This document shows positions 16,969-26,220 of a stretch of 64,000 bases of DNA, in pieces (position 1 is the stretch's first letter; the number at the start of each line of letters is the position of its first letter). The position numbers and the translations under genes are program-made. The notes below the pieces were generated by a model, which did not search any database, was not told the DNA's origin, and saw nothing but the letters and a program-made list of their open reading frames with translations. This DNA comes from Nocardioides sp. CER19 (lineage in GTDB: Bacteria > Actinomycetota > Actinomycetes > Propionibacteriales > Nocardioidaceae), in assembly GCF_029846275.1 (NCBI RefSeq), contig NZ_JARVWS010000001.1:682001-746000 (forward strand). Direction: 5' to 3'.

Positions 16969-17888
16969 CTGAACCCGACCGTGCGCTCGGAGAGCTCCCA
17001 GAGCGCTCGCTGGTCGGCGGCGGAGTGCGAGCGACGGGTGCTGTCCACGACCTTCGCGGGACCGGCGAGCTCGCCGGTGCGGCCCGGGCCGGTGAAGCTG
17101 CCACCGGGCAGGTCGGCGGTCGCGGCCATCAGCACCGGCCAGGCACCGGATGCCGGGGTCTGGAACACGGCCCGCATGGCCGTCTCGACGATCGGGCGGC
17201 CATAGGGGATCCGCTCGAGCGGCCCGTTGCGCATCAGCCGCGTGGTGGCGACGCCCGGGTGCGCGGCCAGCGCCTTCACCGGCAGGCGGGCCGCTCGCAG
17301 CCGCCGGTCGAGCTCGTAGGTGAAGAGCAGGTTGGCCAGCTTGGTCTGCCCGTAGACCCGCCAGGTGCCGACGGGCCCGTAGTGCTGAGGCTCGGTCCGC
17401 GGCTCGGCCAGCGGCGCCGAGCGGGCCATCCGGTGCATCGTCGACGACACCGTGACGACGCGCCCCGCGTCGCTCTCGGCGAGTTGGGCCAGCAGCAGGC
17501 CGGTGAGCAGGAAAGGCCCGAAGTGGTTGGTCGCGAGCTCGATCTCCAGCCCGTCGACCGTGCGGGAGTACGGCGTCGCCATCACGCCGGCGTTGTTGAC
17601 GAGCAGGTCGATCGTCCCGAGGTCCGCGGCGGTGGCCGCCGCGAGGCGGACGGACTCCAGCGACGTCAGGTCGAGCACCAGCCGCTCCACCGTGCCGCCC
17701 GGAACCTCGCGGAGGAGCCCCTGCGCGGACTCGTCCAGCTTCGCGCGACTGCGCCCGGCGAGGACCACCCGGGCGCCGCCGCGCAGCAGCCCGAGTGCCG
17801 TGAAGTAGCCCAGCCCGCCGGCGCTCGGTCCGGTCACGACCGCGGTCCGGCCGGTCTGGTCGGGCATCTGGTCGGGGGTCCACGTCAT
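16959..17888 (-). CDS. Short-chain dehydrogenase/reductase
   Basis: 309 residues. The cofactor loop is TGPSAGGLGYFTALGLL (glycine pattern slightly altered from TGxxxGIG), NNAGVM follows, and the catalytic YGQTK holds Tyr and Lys. The length and the long C-terminus resemble the retinol-dehydrogenase/protochlorophyllide-reductase-like SDRs common in actinobacteria. It is an NAD(P)-dependent oxidoreductase with unknown substrate. A TAACCT -10 lies seven bases before the ATG. Gene ends overlap by 10 bp with the MSMEG_6728-family gene. Confidence 0.88.
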   Translation of the reverse strand: MTWTPDQMPDQTGRTAVVTGPSAGGLGYFTALGLLRGGARVVLAGRSRAKLDESAQGLLREVPGGTVERLVLDLTSLESVRLAAATAADLGTIDLLVNNAGVMATPYSRTVDGLEIELATNHFGPFLLTGLLLAQLAESDAGRVVTVSSTMHRMARSAPLAEPRTEPQHYGPVGTWRVYGQTKLANLLFTYELDRRLRAARLPVKALAAHPGVATTRLMRNGPLERIPYGRPIVETAMRAVFQTPASGAWPVLMAATADLPGGSFTGPGRTGELAGPAKVVDSTRRSHSAADQRALWELSERTVGFSYP

Positions 17889-17895
17889 GTGCCCC

Positions 17896-17901
17896 AGGTT
17901 A
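17896..17901 (-). promoter_or_regulatory. Leaderless -10 element for the SDR gene
   Basis: TAACCT on the minus strand, seven bases before ATG 17888, with no ribosome site. Confidence 0.55.
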
Positions 17902-18010
17902 GGGGCGGCGTACGACCGTCACTCGTCGCGCTGGATCCACGCGACCGACCCGACTCTTCACCGACCCGTGGGACTCACGTCGTGGGACGGCGCCGGCACC
18001 CGTCCGCGGC

Positions 18011-19279
18011 TCACCGGCGCCGGTGGACGCGGTGCCGCTTCGCCGGCCGGTGCTTGCGGTGCTTCTGGGCGTGGTGCTGGCGCTTCACGTGCTGGCGCTT
18101 CACGTGGTGGCGGCGCGCGTGGTGGGCCCGCGCGTGGTGCCGCTTCTTCTGCGCGTGGTGCCGCGCGGCCTGGGTGTGCGGCCGGATGTAGGACGCGACC
18201 CGCACCGCGCGCCTGGAGAACCGCAGCCGCGCGCCGTAGAGGGCGCGGACGGGACCGCCGCCCGTGCGACCGGTCATGTGGAACGAGGCGGCGCAGGGCC
18301 GGCCCGACCTCCGGCAGGTCCACGCGTGGAAGTAGAGCCGCACGGAGCGACGGTCGACGACGACGTCGGCGCCCCCCGGCCCGCACAGGCCGGTGCTGCG
18401 CCTGGCCAGCAGCGTCCGCTGCGGCCGGTTGCGCCACCGGAAGACGTTCCGGCTGCGGCGCCACACCGTCGAATAGCTGCAGCGGGAGTAGTCGCCGGCC
18501 GACATGAACAGGTAGAGCCACCGGCCGCGGCGCACCATGACCGGGTTCTCGACGACGCCGCGGTTCGTCAGCAGCGCCCGGCTCCGCCCGCGGGCGTGCA
18601 GGCCGTTGGCGCGCAGCCGCAGGATGCGGATCGACGACGGCTTCCCGTCGGTCTTGTAGAGCAGGAACACCCGACCGCGGTCGACGAAGGCGGACGGGTC
18701 GATGGCGCCGATGGTCGGCAGCGTCGGCCGCGCCCGGCGGCGGTCGAGGATCCGGTCCTCGGCGCGGGGCGCCCGTGCGGCGGGCGGGCAGACCAGCGGG
18801 CGTCGGCCCACCGGGCGGAACCTGCCCGTGCTCGTCCGCGCGGCCGCGACGCCGATGCACCGGCTGGTCTCGCCCATGCCCCGCACGGGGGCGGCGAAGT
18901 AGAGCAGCCAGCGGCGGCGGACGTGCACCAGGTCGGCCGCCCAGATGGCGCTGCCGGGGCGCGCCCAGGCCGGCCGGGTGGCCAGGGCGGGGCTGATCGG
19001 GCGCCACCGCATGCCGTTGCGCGAGATCAGCCGGCGCACGTTCGGGCCGGTCGCCACGGCGACGTACCGCTGCGGGCCGACCTTCGCGACGCTGGGGTCG
19101 GCCATCGCCGTGCCGTGCTCGAGGGGGCCGGCGACGGCGCCCGCATCGGGCACGGCGAGCGCGAGGAGCGCGAGGACTGCGATGACGAGCCGCCAACGGC
19201 GGCGGCGCGAGGCCGGGGGTCCGAGGGGGCTGGTGCTGGGGTCGTGCTGTTCGTTCGACGTGTGCTGCGCGATGTGCAA
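18011..19279 (-). CDS. Secreted glycoside hydrolase family 43-like protein with basic His-rich tail
   Basis: 422 residues if TTG 19279 is the start, which is uncertain. A signal peptide follows an Arg-rich stretch (RRRRW then LVIAVLALLALAVPDAGA). The five-bladed propeller shows GH43 landmarks: ADPSVAK (base Asp), AIDPSAFVD (second Asp), VENPVMV (acid Glu), plus WAADLVHV and LLYKTDG. Family members remove arabinose or xylose from plant polysaccharides. After about residue 365 the chain becomes a His/Arg/Lys-rich tail (RHHAQKKRHHARAHHARRHH and similar), unusual for GH43 and perhaps binding acidic wall polymers or metals. It is followed downstream by the SDR gene. Confidence 0.75.
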   Translation of the reverse strand: MHIAQHTSNEQHDPSTSPLGPPASRRRRWRLVIAVLALLALAVPDAGAVAGPLEHGTAMADPSVAKVGPQRYVAVATGPNVRRLISRNGMRWRPISPALATRPAWARPGSAIWAADLVHVRRRWLLYFAAPVRGMGETSRCIGVAAARTSTGRFRPVGRRPLVCPPAARAPRAEDRILDRRRARPTLPTIGAIDPSAFVDRGRVFLLYKTDGKPSSIRILRLRANGLHARGRSRALLTNRGVVENPVMVRRGRWLYLFMSAGDYSRCSYSTVWRRSRNVFRWRNRPQRTLLARRSTGLCGPGGADVVVDRRSVRLYFHAWTCRRSGRPCAASFHMTGRTGGGPVRALYGARLRFSRRAVRVASYIRPHTQAARHHAQKKRHHARAHHARRHHVKRQHVKRQHHAQKHRKHRPAKRHRVHRRR

Positions 19280-19387
19280 AGGGGGTCCAGAGGGCCTCGT
19301 GGGTCAAGGGGGCGCCGAAGGTTAACCCGGGACCTCGGTCCTTGGTGCAGGGACCCACGATCTGCTCGGAACTTTTGGCCGAACGGC

Positions 19388-19429
19388 CAGGAGCGGCCCC
19401 TCCGGCTGGTGCCGGAGGGGCCGCTCCTG
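19388..19429 (-). terminator. Strong stem-loop terminator after the acyl-CoA dehydrogenase
   Basis: Perfect 19-bp stem (19388-19406 with 19411-19429) and loop TGGT, about 50 bp beyond the minus-strand stop at 19477. It separates the dehydrogenase from the GH43 gene. The 19280-19476 gap holds nothing else I can support. Confidence 0.88.
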
Positions 19430-19476
19430 CGGTGCTGGTCGAGGAGCCCGCGAGCAACCAGCGGGCGTCTCGGGAC

Positions 19477-21357
19477 CTAGAAGGCGGCCTCGTCGATCTC
19501 CATGATCGAGTTGTCGATCGCCTCGGCGATGGCCCGCTCGGCGCTCAGCTTCGGCAGGTTGTAGGCGGCGAAGAACTTCGCGGCCGCGACCTTGCCCTCG
19601 TAGAACGACTTGTCCTTGCCGGCGCCGCCGGCCAGCTTCTCCAGCGCGACCTCGCCCTGGCGCAGCATGAGCCATGCGCAGACGACGTCGCCGAGCACCA
19701 TGAGCAGGCGCGAGGTGTTCTGCGCGACCTTGTAGATGTTCTTGAGGTCGCCGGTCTCGGCGCTCGGGTCGGAGGACAGCAGGTCGTTGAACATGTGGCT
19801 GACGATCGCCTCGGCGTCCGCGAGCGCCGTCGCGAGCAGCGCACGGCTCTCCTTCAGCTCGCCGTGGCCCTCCTCGCCGAGGAACGCCTTGATCTCGTTG
19901 GCGAGGTGGCCGAGGGCGACGCCCTGGTTCTTCACGATCTTGCGGAAGAAGAAGTCCTGGCCCTGGATCGCGGTGGTGCCCTCGTAGAGGGTGTCGATCT
20001 TGGCGTCGCGGACGTACTGCTCGATCGGGTACTCCTGCAGGAAGCCGGAGCCGCCGAACGTCTGCAGCGCCTCGGTGCCCAGCAGCACCCACGACCGCTC
20101 CGAGCCGTAGCCCTTGACGATCGGGAGCAGCAGGTCGTTGACGTCGACGGCGAGCTTGGCCCGCTCCGACCCCGACTCGCCGTTGTGCTTGGCGATCGAG
20201 ACCTCGTCCTGCCACGTCGCGGTGTAGATGACGAGCGCGCGCATGGCCTCCGCGAACGACTTCTGCACCATGAGCGAGCGGCGTACGTCGGGGTGGTTGG
20301 TGATCGTCACGCGCGGGGCGTCCTTCGCCGCGTTCGTGAGGTCGGCGCCCTGGACGCGGCTCTTGGCGTACTCGAGCGCGTTGAGGTAGCCGGTCGAGAG
20401 GGTCGCGATGGCCTTGGTGCCGACCATCATGCGGGCGTTCTCGATGACGTCGAACATCTGGCGGATGCCGTCGTGGACCTCGCCGAGCAGCCAGCCCTGG
20501 GCGGGCTCGCCGCCGCCGACCTGCGGGTCGCCGAAGGTGAGCTCGCAGGTGTTGGACACCTTGATGCCCATCTTGTGCTCCACGTTGGTGACGTAGACGC
20601 CGTTGCGCTCGCCGGTGAGCTCGCCGGTCTGGTGGTCGAAGTGGTACTTCGGCACGAGGAACAGGGACAGGCCCTTGGTGCCCGGCCCGCCGACGCCGTC
20701 GACGCCGCGCGGGCGGGCGAGGACGAGGTGGAGGATGTTCTCCTGCAGGTCCGACTCGGCGCTGGTGATGAAGCGCTTGACGCCGGAGATGTTCCAGGAG
20801 CCGTCCTCGTTGGGGGTGGCGTAGGTCTTGCCGGCGCCCACGTCGGAGCCCGCGTCGGGCTCCGTGAGGACCATGGTGGCGCCCCACAGGCGCTCGACCA
20901 TGATCTCGGCGATGCGCCGGTCGCGCTCGGTGCCGTTCTCGTAGACGACCTTCGAGAAGAACGGGCCGCAGCCGTACATCCAGATCGGGGCGTTGGCGCC
21001 GAGGATGAACTCGGCGGACGACCACACGAGCGAGTGCGGGGCCGCGGTGCCGCCGATCTCGGCGGGGGCCTGCAGGCTCCAGAAGCCGGCGTCCATCCAC
21101 GCGTCGTAGGACTTCTTGAAGGCGGCCGGGACGGGCGCCGTGTTGGTCGTGGGGTCGAAGACCGGCGGCGTGCGGTCGGACTCGACGAACGAGTCGGCCA
21201 GGTCCTCGCGGGCGATGCGGTCGATCTCCGCGAGGATCTCCTTGGCGGTGTCGACGTCCAGCTCGGCGTAGGGACCGGTGCCGAGGACCTTCTCGCGACC
21301 GAAGACCTCGAAGAGGTTGAACTCGACGTCGCGCAGGTTGCTCTTGTAGTGGCTCAC
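19477..21357 (-). CDS. Long-form acyl-CoA dehydrogenase (FadE5-like)
   Basis: 626 residues, longer than the usual 380-400 because of a C-terminal helical domain found in the FadE5-like group. FAD/substrate signatures are visible: [12 protein letters not shown] and the C-terminal motif [24 protein letters not shown]. It catalyses alpha,beta-dehydrogenation of acyl-CoA, passing electrons to electron-transfer flavoprotein, which the EtfD-like protein at 36.1-39.8 kb could reoxidise. GGAGCAGTGAG context upstream gives a ribosome site. A perfect TACCGGCCGGTA palindrome lies 58-69 bp upstream, so repression by an acyl-CoA-responsive regulator is likely. Confidence 0.92.
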   Translation of the reverse strand: MSHYKSNLRDVEFNLFEVFGREKVLGTGPYAELDVDTAKEILAEIDRIAREDLADSFVESDRTPPVFDPTTNTAPVPAAFKKSYDAWMDAGFWSLQAPAEIGGTAAPHSLVWSSAEFILGANAPIWMYGCGPFFSKVVYENGTERDRRIAEIMVERLWGATMVLTEPDAGSDVGAGKTYATPNEDGSWNISGVKRFITSAESDLQENILHLVLARPRGVDGVGGPGTKGLSLFLVPKYHFDHQTGELTGERNGVYVTNVEHKMGIKVSNTCELTFGDPQVGGGEPAQGWLLGEVHDGIRQMFDVIENARMMVGTKAIATLSTGYLNALEYAKSRVQGADLTNAAKDAPRVTITNHPDVRRSLMVQKSFAEAMRALVIYTATWQDEVSIAKHNGESGSERAKLAVDVNDLLLPIVKGYGSERSWVLLGTEALQTFGGSGFLQEYPIEQYVRDAKIDTLYEGTTAIQGQDFFFRKIVKNQGVALGHLANEIKAFLGEEGHGELKESRALLATALADAEAIVSHMFNDLLSSDPSAETGDLKNIYKVAQNTSRLLMVLGDVVCAWLMLRQGEVALEKLAGGAGKDKSFYEGKVAAAKFFAAYNLPKLSAERAIAEAIDNSIMEIDEAAF

Positions 21358-21414
21358 TGCTCCACCTTTTCCAGATCGGGAGGGATACCGGCGCGCATAG
21401 CGGCGGGTGCGCCC

Positions 21415-21426
21415 TACCGGCCGGTA
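21415..21426. promoter_or_regulatory. Putative operator, TACCGGCCGGTA
   Basis: Perfect 12-bp palindrome upstream of the acyl-CoA dehydrogenase. TATGCG on the minus strand (21394-21399) is a possible -10 with 15 bases between, so the site would overlap the -35. It is the most symmetric of four related sites in the window. Confidence 0.55.
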
Positions 21427-21484
21427 ACATAAATCGTAGACCGGGGTGTTTGCTCGTGCAAGCGGGGGGTCACCGCCCCACCGT

Positions 21485-21490
21485 TACGGT
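21485..21490 (+). promoter_or_regulatory. Leaderless -10 element for the 507-residue membrane protein
   Basis: TACGGT, seven bases before ATG 21498; no ribosome site. Confidence 0.5.
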
Positions 21491-21497
21491 GTCCCAG

Positions 21498-23021
21498 ATG
21501 CGAAGGATCGGGAGAACGGTGGCAGTGGTGGTCGCCGCCCTGCTGCTCGTCCTCGCTCCGGTCGCCGGGGCGGTCGTCGCGGTGCGGTTCGCGCCGCCGG
21601 GCCACGCGTCGGTCGCCGGCCAGAGCGTGGCGGTCAAGCCGGTCATCGGCCGCGACACCACCGTGATCCAGGGCGGCGCGATCGTGCGTCCGGAGCACGC
21701 GCACGTCGGCCTACTCGGCCTGGGGACCGACATCGGTCTCGACCTCAGCCTGGACTGGAACCGCCTGATCCCGCAGGACAAGCAGACCCGCGCCTACCTC
21801 ACCCAGCTCTTCGACGACCCGGCTCCGGCCATGGCCGAGATCCGGGAGGCCGCCCGGACGTACGTCGTCCGGTGGGCGGCGATCGGGTTCGGGACCGTGC
21901 TGGCCATCGAGATCGGAGGCGTGCTGCTCGTGCGGCAGCGCCGCCGCCGGCTCGCTGCCCTGTCCCCGGAGGTCGCCGGCGCCGTCACCGCCTACAACGC
22001 CCGGCTGCGGACCGTGGTCGCCGCGTCGTGCGCCGTCGCCCTGGTCTCGCTCCACGCGGTCGCCGCGCACGTCATCGCCGACCCGGACGAGCGGGCCGTG
22101 GTCGGCAGCCCGTTCTTCAACGGCACCGCCCTCGCGGGGACCGAGGTCAACGGCCTGGTGGCCGAGGTGGTCCCGTTCCTCTCGGTGCTCGAGCCGCACA
22201 GCGCGTTCTACGACAAGGCCTCCGACAACCTCGACGCCGCTCTCGGCGGCACCGACCTGCGGGTGAACAAGGACGACGTCCTCTTCATCGCCGGGGAGGA
22301 CCTGGAGGACGTCAACGGGATGGCGCGGATCATGGGCCGGGCCGCGAAGCTGACCGGTGCCGACTTCATCGCCTACAGCGGCGACCTGACCTTCGCGGGC
22401 AAGGCGATCGAGAGCTACCTGCTCGACACGATCGACTACTACTCCGACAACGTCCCGGTCGAGTTCGCGCCGGGTCTCCACGACACCCCGGAGATCGTCC
22501 GAGCGGCGGACGCGCGGGGCTGGCGGGTCGCCGACAACCGCACCCACGACGTCCAGGGCATCTCGCTCCTCTCGCTCGCGGACCCGCGGGTCTCCACCGT
22601 CGGCGACTTCGGGAGCGGCACGGTCGAGCGGGAGGACGGTGTCGGCGTGCCGGAGTTCCTCGACGCGGCGACCCGGGAGGCGTGCTCGACCAAGCCCGAC
22701 ATCGTCCTGCTCCACGACCACCTCCTCGGGGCCCGGCTGGCCCAACAGGGCTGCCAGACGGCGATGGTGCTCGACGGCCGCTCCTACCGGCTGATCGGCG
22801 CTCAGGAGCACACCACCGACGACGGCAGGACGTCGCTCGAGTACACCCAGGGCAGCGCCGGCGGTCACGTCACGACGGCGCCGAACCCGGGCGACATCCA
22901 GCACCCCGCGACGTTCGAGGCGTTCAGCGTCAACCCCGACACGAAGGCCCTGCACGTCAGCGTCTTCACCGTGCGGCCGGACGCGAGCGTCCAGGTCAGC
23001 TCGCCCGTCGCGCTCCCCTGA
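21498..23021 (+). CDS. Metallophosphoesterase-like membrane protein with degenerate active site
   Basis: 507 residues. A signal-anchor helix at about 8-28 is followed by an extracellular part, a second membrane segment near 125-145 and a third near 165-195, then a soluble domain. The soluble part follows the calcineurin-like phosphoesterase order, but the motifs are altered: AGEDLEDVNG where D-x-H is expected, AYSGDL intact, APGLHD in place of GNHD, LLHDH retained, GAQEHT in place of GHTH. It may be an inactive or altered phosphoesterase acting outside the membrane. Divergent from the acyl-CoA dehydrogenase. ATG 21498 is supported by the leaderless promoter. Confidence 0.7.
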   Translation: MRRIGRTVAVVVAALLLVLAPVAGAVVAVRFAPPGHASVAGQSVAVKPVIGRDTTVIQGGAIVRPEHAHVGLLGLGTDIGLDLSLDWNRLIPQDKQTRAYLTQLFDDPAPAMAEIREAARTYVVRWAAIGFGTVLAIEIGGVLLVRQRRRRLAALSPEVAGAVTAYNARLRTVVAASCAVALVSLHAVAAHVIADPDERAVVGSPFFNGTALAGTEVNGLVAEVVPFLSVLEPHSAFYDKASDNLDAALGGTDLRVNKDDVLFIAGEDLEDVNGMARIMGRAAKLTGADFIAYSGDLTFAGKAIESYLLDTIDYYSDNVPVEFAPGLHDTPEIVRAADARGWRVADNRTHDVQGISLLSLADPRVSTVGDFGSGTVEREDGVGVPEFLDAATREACSTKPDIVLLHDHLLGARLAQQGCQTAMVLDGRSYRLIGAQEHTTDDGRTSLEYTQGSAGGHVTTAPNPGDIQHPATFEAFSVNPDTKALHVSVFTVRPDASVQVSSPVALP

Positions 23022-23028
23022 CGCAGGG

Positions 23029-23673
23029 TCAGGTCGCCAGGCGCTCCCGGCACCACTCGACCAGCGGCCGCAGGCTGCGCCAGTCGTCGCGTACGACGTC
23101 CACGAGCTCGGCCGTGTGGATGACCGGCTCGAAGCCCAGCGACCGGCCCGCGACCAGCGACTTGTGCCGCAGCAGCCCGATGCGCGGGTGGTCGGCGTCG
23201 AACCCGCGCGGCGTGGTCTTCAGCGTCTCGCCGCCGATGTCGAAGCCGTCCTTCTCGACCCCGTCGAGCAGCCTCTCCAGCTCCGGCCCGAACCGGTCGT
23301 GCACGACCGCCGCGCGGAAGGCGGCCAGCCGGTCGCTCGGCGCGTGGTAGAAGCCGCCGCCGACGCGGACGCCGCGTGGGGAGAGCTCCAGGTAGTAGCC
23401 GGTCGCCTCGGCGACGCCCACGAACGCGCCCTGATGGGTCTTGTAGGGCGTCTTGTCCTTGCTGAACCGCACGTCGCGGTAGGGGCGGAAGATCTTGGCG
23501 CTGCCGAACTCCGGCTCCAGCGCTGTGGTGAGCGCCTTGAACGGTGCGAGCACCGACTCCTGGTAGACGTGCTTGTGGGCCTCCCAGAACGACCTGGTGT
23601 TGTCGACCTCGAGGTCGTCGTAGAAGTCCAGCGCGGCGACGGGGAAGCCTTCGAACACGGACGACGCAGCCAT
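23029..23673 (-). CDS. DUF2461 (TIGR02453) family protein
   Basis: 214 residues with the family landmarks: FL.DL..NN.R-like region (FYDDLEVDNTRSFWEAHK), the RDVRFSKDKTPYKTHQGAF block and the YYLELSPRGVRVGGGFY block. The family has no established function. It sits convergent to the degenerate phosphoesterase gene, with seven bases between stops. Probably cytoplasmic; no membrane or signal segments. Confidence 0.9.
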   Translation of the reverse strand: MAASSVFEGFPVAALDFYDDLEVDNTRSFWEAHKHVYQESVLAPFKALTTALEPEFGSAKIFRPYRDVRFSKDKTPYKTHQGAFVGVAEATGYYLELSPRGVRVGGGFYHAPSDRLAAFRAAVVHDRFGPELERLLDGVEKDGFDIGGETLKTTPRGFDADHPRIGLLRHKSLVAGRSLGFEPVIHTAELVDVVRDDWRSLRPLVEWCRERLAT

Positions 23674-23692
23674 GTCGGCATGGTCGCAGACG

Positions 23693-23730
23693 CACGACGG
23701 CCGGGACCCGTGCGGGTCCCGGCCGTCGTG
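23693..23730 (-). terminator. Strong stem-loop terminator after the metallophosphoesterase
   Basis: Perfect 17-bp stem (23693-23709 with 23714-23730), loop GTGC, downstream of the minus-strand gene ending at 23857. It also lies close ahead of the DUF2461 start, insulating that gene. The 23731-23856 stretch shows nothing else. Confidence 0.85.
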
Positions 23731-23856
23731 GCGGCGTCGACGCGGGGCCGGGCGTGCCGGCGGTGAGCTCCTGCGCGGCCTTCGCGCCGGCGATCGGTGG
23801 GTGGTGAGGCACCGGCAACCGCCGGTCCGCGGACGGCTCGGCCGGGTTCGCGCGGG

Positions 23857-24603
23857 TCAGCCCAGGCGGCCGGTCCGCAGGGCGACGGCGACGTCGGGTC
23901 GATCGTTCGCCTCGGCGAGGCGCGCCGCCTCCTCGACGTCGTAGTCGATGGCGTGCTCCTCGACCTCCCACCGCCCGTCGGCGTCGGTGAGCAGGGTGAA
24001 GCGCGCGTGGGGCGTGCCCGCCTCGACGACGTGGGGCGCCGGCTCGTCGCCGGCGAACGCCGGCCAGCCGACGCTGCCCGGGTTCACCACCAGGGCGCCG
24101 CCGGGCAGGGTCCTGGTCCGCTGGAGGTGCGTGTGGCCGCACAGGAACACGGCGAACCGACCGGCGTCGGCGCCGAGGCGGGTCAGCACCTCGTCGTCGG
24201 AGGCCTCCCGCAGGCCGTCGCCCACCGTCTCGAGCAGGTAGCAAAGGTCGTCGTCGGGAGCGCCGTGGAAGGCCAGTACGCCGGGCAGGATCTCGAGCCG
24301 TTCCGGCAGCCCTGCCAGCCACGACCGGTCGTCGGGGGTGAGGTGTCCGTGGGCGAGCCGGTCGGAGGCGCCCATCGCCTCGGCGGGCAGGGTCAGCAGC
24401 TGACGCTCGTGGTTGCCGCGCACCGTGACGATGTCGGGACGGCTGCGGAGGAGGTCGAGCGTGCCGCGGGGGTCGACGCCGCCGGACGCGACGTCGCCGA
24501 GGTCGACGACGACGTCCGGCCGCCGGTCGTCGATGGCGGCGAGCACGGCTCGTAGGGCCGGGGTGTTGCCGTGGACATCGGAGAAGGCGGCGATCGTCGT
24601 CAC
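23857..24603 (-). CDS. Calcineurin-like metallophosphoesterase
   Basis: 248 residues with all motifs intact: SDVHGN near the start, DLGDVASGG, RGNHE, FHGAP and CGHTHLQ. These bind two metals for phosphoester hydrolysis. Length and arrangement resemble the YfcE/ YmdB-like small cytoplasmic phosphodiesterases; the substrate cannot be told. It is the first gene after the tRNA-Gly on the minus strand and has its own terminator. Confidence 0.9.
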   Translation of the reverse strand: MTTIAAFSDVHGNTPALRAVLAAIDDRRPDVVVDLGDVASGGVDPRGTLDLLRSRPDIVTVRGNHERQLLTLPAEAMGASDRLAHGHLTPDDRSWLAGLPERLEILPGVLAFHGAPDDDLCYLLETVGDGLREASDDEVLTRLGADAGRFAVFLCGHTHLQRTRTLPGGALVVNPGSVGWPAFAGDEPAPHVVEAGTPHARFTLLTDADGRWEVEEHAIDYDVEEAARLAEANDRPDVAVALRTGRLG

Positions 24604-24651
24604 CGCGGCACGCTATCGACCATGGCGACGGTGTCGACCGATTTCCGGTGC

Positions 24652-24727
<76 letters not shown>

Positions 24728-24780
24728 AGTGCTTCTCCCTCGGGGATCGAGCCCGTCGAGATCGCGGAGAGGATGCTACC

Positions 24781-25587
24781 TCACGCATCGCCTTCCGGCG
24801 CCAGTGGCGTCGGACGCGGCGGCGTCAGGACGTCGTACTTGGGGTCGAGGCCGTCGCCCGACGAGCGCCCGGTGAGGCGCCGCGCGATCCAGGGCAGCAG
24901 GAACGTCCGCACCCACTGGGCGTTCTCGGCGCGCAGCTCGCGCGCCGACAGCGGCGGCAGTGACGCCAGCACCTGGCGCTCCAGGCCGTGGTCGAGGCCG
25001 AGCGCCTCGAGGACCTTGAGGGCCATGTCCTGGTGACCGGCGGCGTTGAGGTGCAGGCGGTCCTCGTCGAGCAGCTGGCGCCGGTCGAAGTCGTGCTCAC
25101 GCCAGGCGTCGACGAGGCGGGCACCGTGGCGGTCGGCCACCTCGCGGACGAACTCGTTCCAGAGCGCGACGCGGCCGCGGACCACCTTGAAGGCCTGGTT
25201 GGACCGGGTGTCGCCGAGCGTGAAGAGCACGACGGTCGCACCGATCCCGCTCAGCGCGCCGACCGCCTCGTCGAGGAGGGCGGCGAGCCCGTCGATGTCG
25301 GCCTTCGGGCGCAGGACGTCGTTGCCGCCCCCGCTCAGCGTGACCAGGTCGGGCCGCAGCTCCAGGGTCGGCGGCACCTGCTCGGCGATGATCTGCGGCA
25401 GCTTGCGCCCGCGGATGGCCAGGTTCGCGTAGCCGAAGTCGGGCTGTGTCGCCGCGAGCGCCTCGGCGACCCGGTCGGCCCAGCCACGCACCCCGTTCGG
25501 GCGGTCGGGGTCGGGATCGCCGACCCCCTCCGTGAACGAGTCTCCGATCGCGACGTACCTCGTGAAGCTCTCTCCCACGATGAGCAT
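24781..25587 (-). CDS. SGNH/GDSL-family hydrolase
   Basis: 268 residues from ATG 25587. Block I is AIGDSFTEG with the catalytic Ser, block III GGGNDVLRP has the oxyanion Asn, and block V is DRLHLNAAGH with Asp and His. No signal peptide is visible, so a cytoplasmic esterase or lipase is likely. A C-terminal extension of about 60 residues follows block V. It lies between tRNA-Gly and divergently starting dcd, 57 bp apart. Confidence 0.9.
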   Translation of the reverse strand: MLIVGESFTRYVAIGDSFTEGVGDPDPDRPNGVRGWADRVAEALAATQPDFGYANLAIRGRKLPQIIAEQVPPTLELRPDLVTLSGGGNDVLRPKADIDGLAALLDEAVGALSGIGATVVLFTLGDTRSNQAFKVVRGRVALWNEFVREVADRHGARLVDAWREHDFDRRQLLDEDRLHLNAAGHQDMALKVLEALGLDHGLERQVLASLPPLSARELRAENAQWVRTFLLPWIARRLTGRSSGDGLDPKYDVLTPPRPTPLAPEGDA

Positions 25588-25632
25588 TGTGCGCCCGAGC
25601 CTCGAAGCGCTCGACCGGCGGGTCGCCCTCGG

Positions 25633-25638
25633 TAGGGT
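25633..25638 (+). promoter_or_regulatory. Leaderless promoter of dcd
   Basis: TAGGGT six bases before GTG 25645, with TCGACC (25611-25616) at a plausible -35 distance of 16 bp. No ribosome site. Confidence 0.6.
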
Positions 25639-25644
25639 GACCCC

Positions 25645-26220
25645 GTGCTGCTGAGCGACAGGGACATCCTCGCCGAGATCGAGGCCGGCCGGATCGTCAT
25701 GGACCCCTGGGAGGAGGCGATGATCCAGCCGTCGAGCATCGACGTCCGGCTGGACCGCTTCTTCCGTGTCTTCGACAACCACAAGTACGCCACGATCGAC
25801 CCGGCCGTCGACCAGTCGGAGCTGACGCGTCAGGTGGAGACGGACGGCGACGACCCGTTCATCCTGCACCCCGGGGAGTTCGTGCTCGGGTCGACATACG
25901 AGGCCGTCACGCTGCCCGACGACGTCGCGGCCCGTGTCGAGGGCAAGTCGTCCCTGGGCCGGCTCGGCCTGCTCACGCACGCGACGGCAGGCTTCGTCGA
26001 CCCCGGCTTCTCCGGCCACGTCACGCTCGAGCTCGCGAACGTCGCGACACTGCCGATCAAGCTCTACCCGGGCATGAAGATCGGGCAGTTCTGCTTCTTC
26101 CGCCTGACGTCGCCGAGCGACCACCCCTACGGCTCGGCGAGGTACGGCAGCCGCTACCAGGGCCAGCGCGGCCCCACGCCGTCACGCAGCTTCCAGAACT
26201 TCCACCGCACGGCGATCTGA
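25645..26220 (+). CDS. dcd: dCTP deaminase
   Basis: 191 residues, full length. Motifs [21 protein letters not shown] (with the Arg/Ser active-site region), [19 protein letters not shown] and the C-terminal [11 protein letters not shown] are diagnostic. It deaminates dCTP; the actinobacterial enzyme is often bifunctional, releasing dUMP directly, and the sequence is compatible with that. Transcription is probably leaderless from GTG 25645. The last 39 bp overlap the end of the convergent PAP2 gene. Confidence 0.96.
   Translation: MLLSDRDILAEIEAGRIVMDPWEEAMIQPSSIDVRLDRFFRVFDNHKYATIDPAVDQSELTRQVETDGDDPFILHPGEFVLGSTYEAVTLPDDVAARVEGKSSLGRLGLLTHATAGFVDPGFSGHVTLELANVATLPIKLYPGMKIGQFCFFRLTSPSDHPYGSARYGSRYQGQRGPTPSRSFQNFHRTAI

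Noticed and set aside
17958..19457. 499-codon frame overlapping the GH43 gene
   Set aside because: It lacks the GH43 motifs and signal peptide that the 422-residue frame has.
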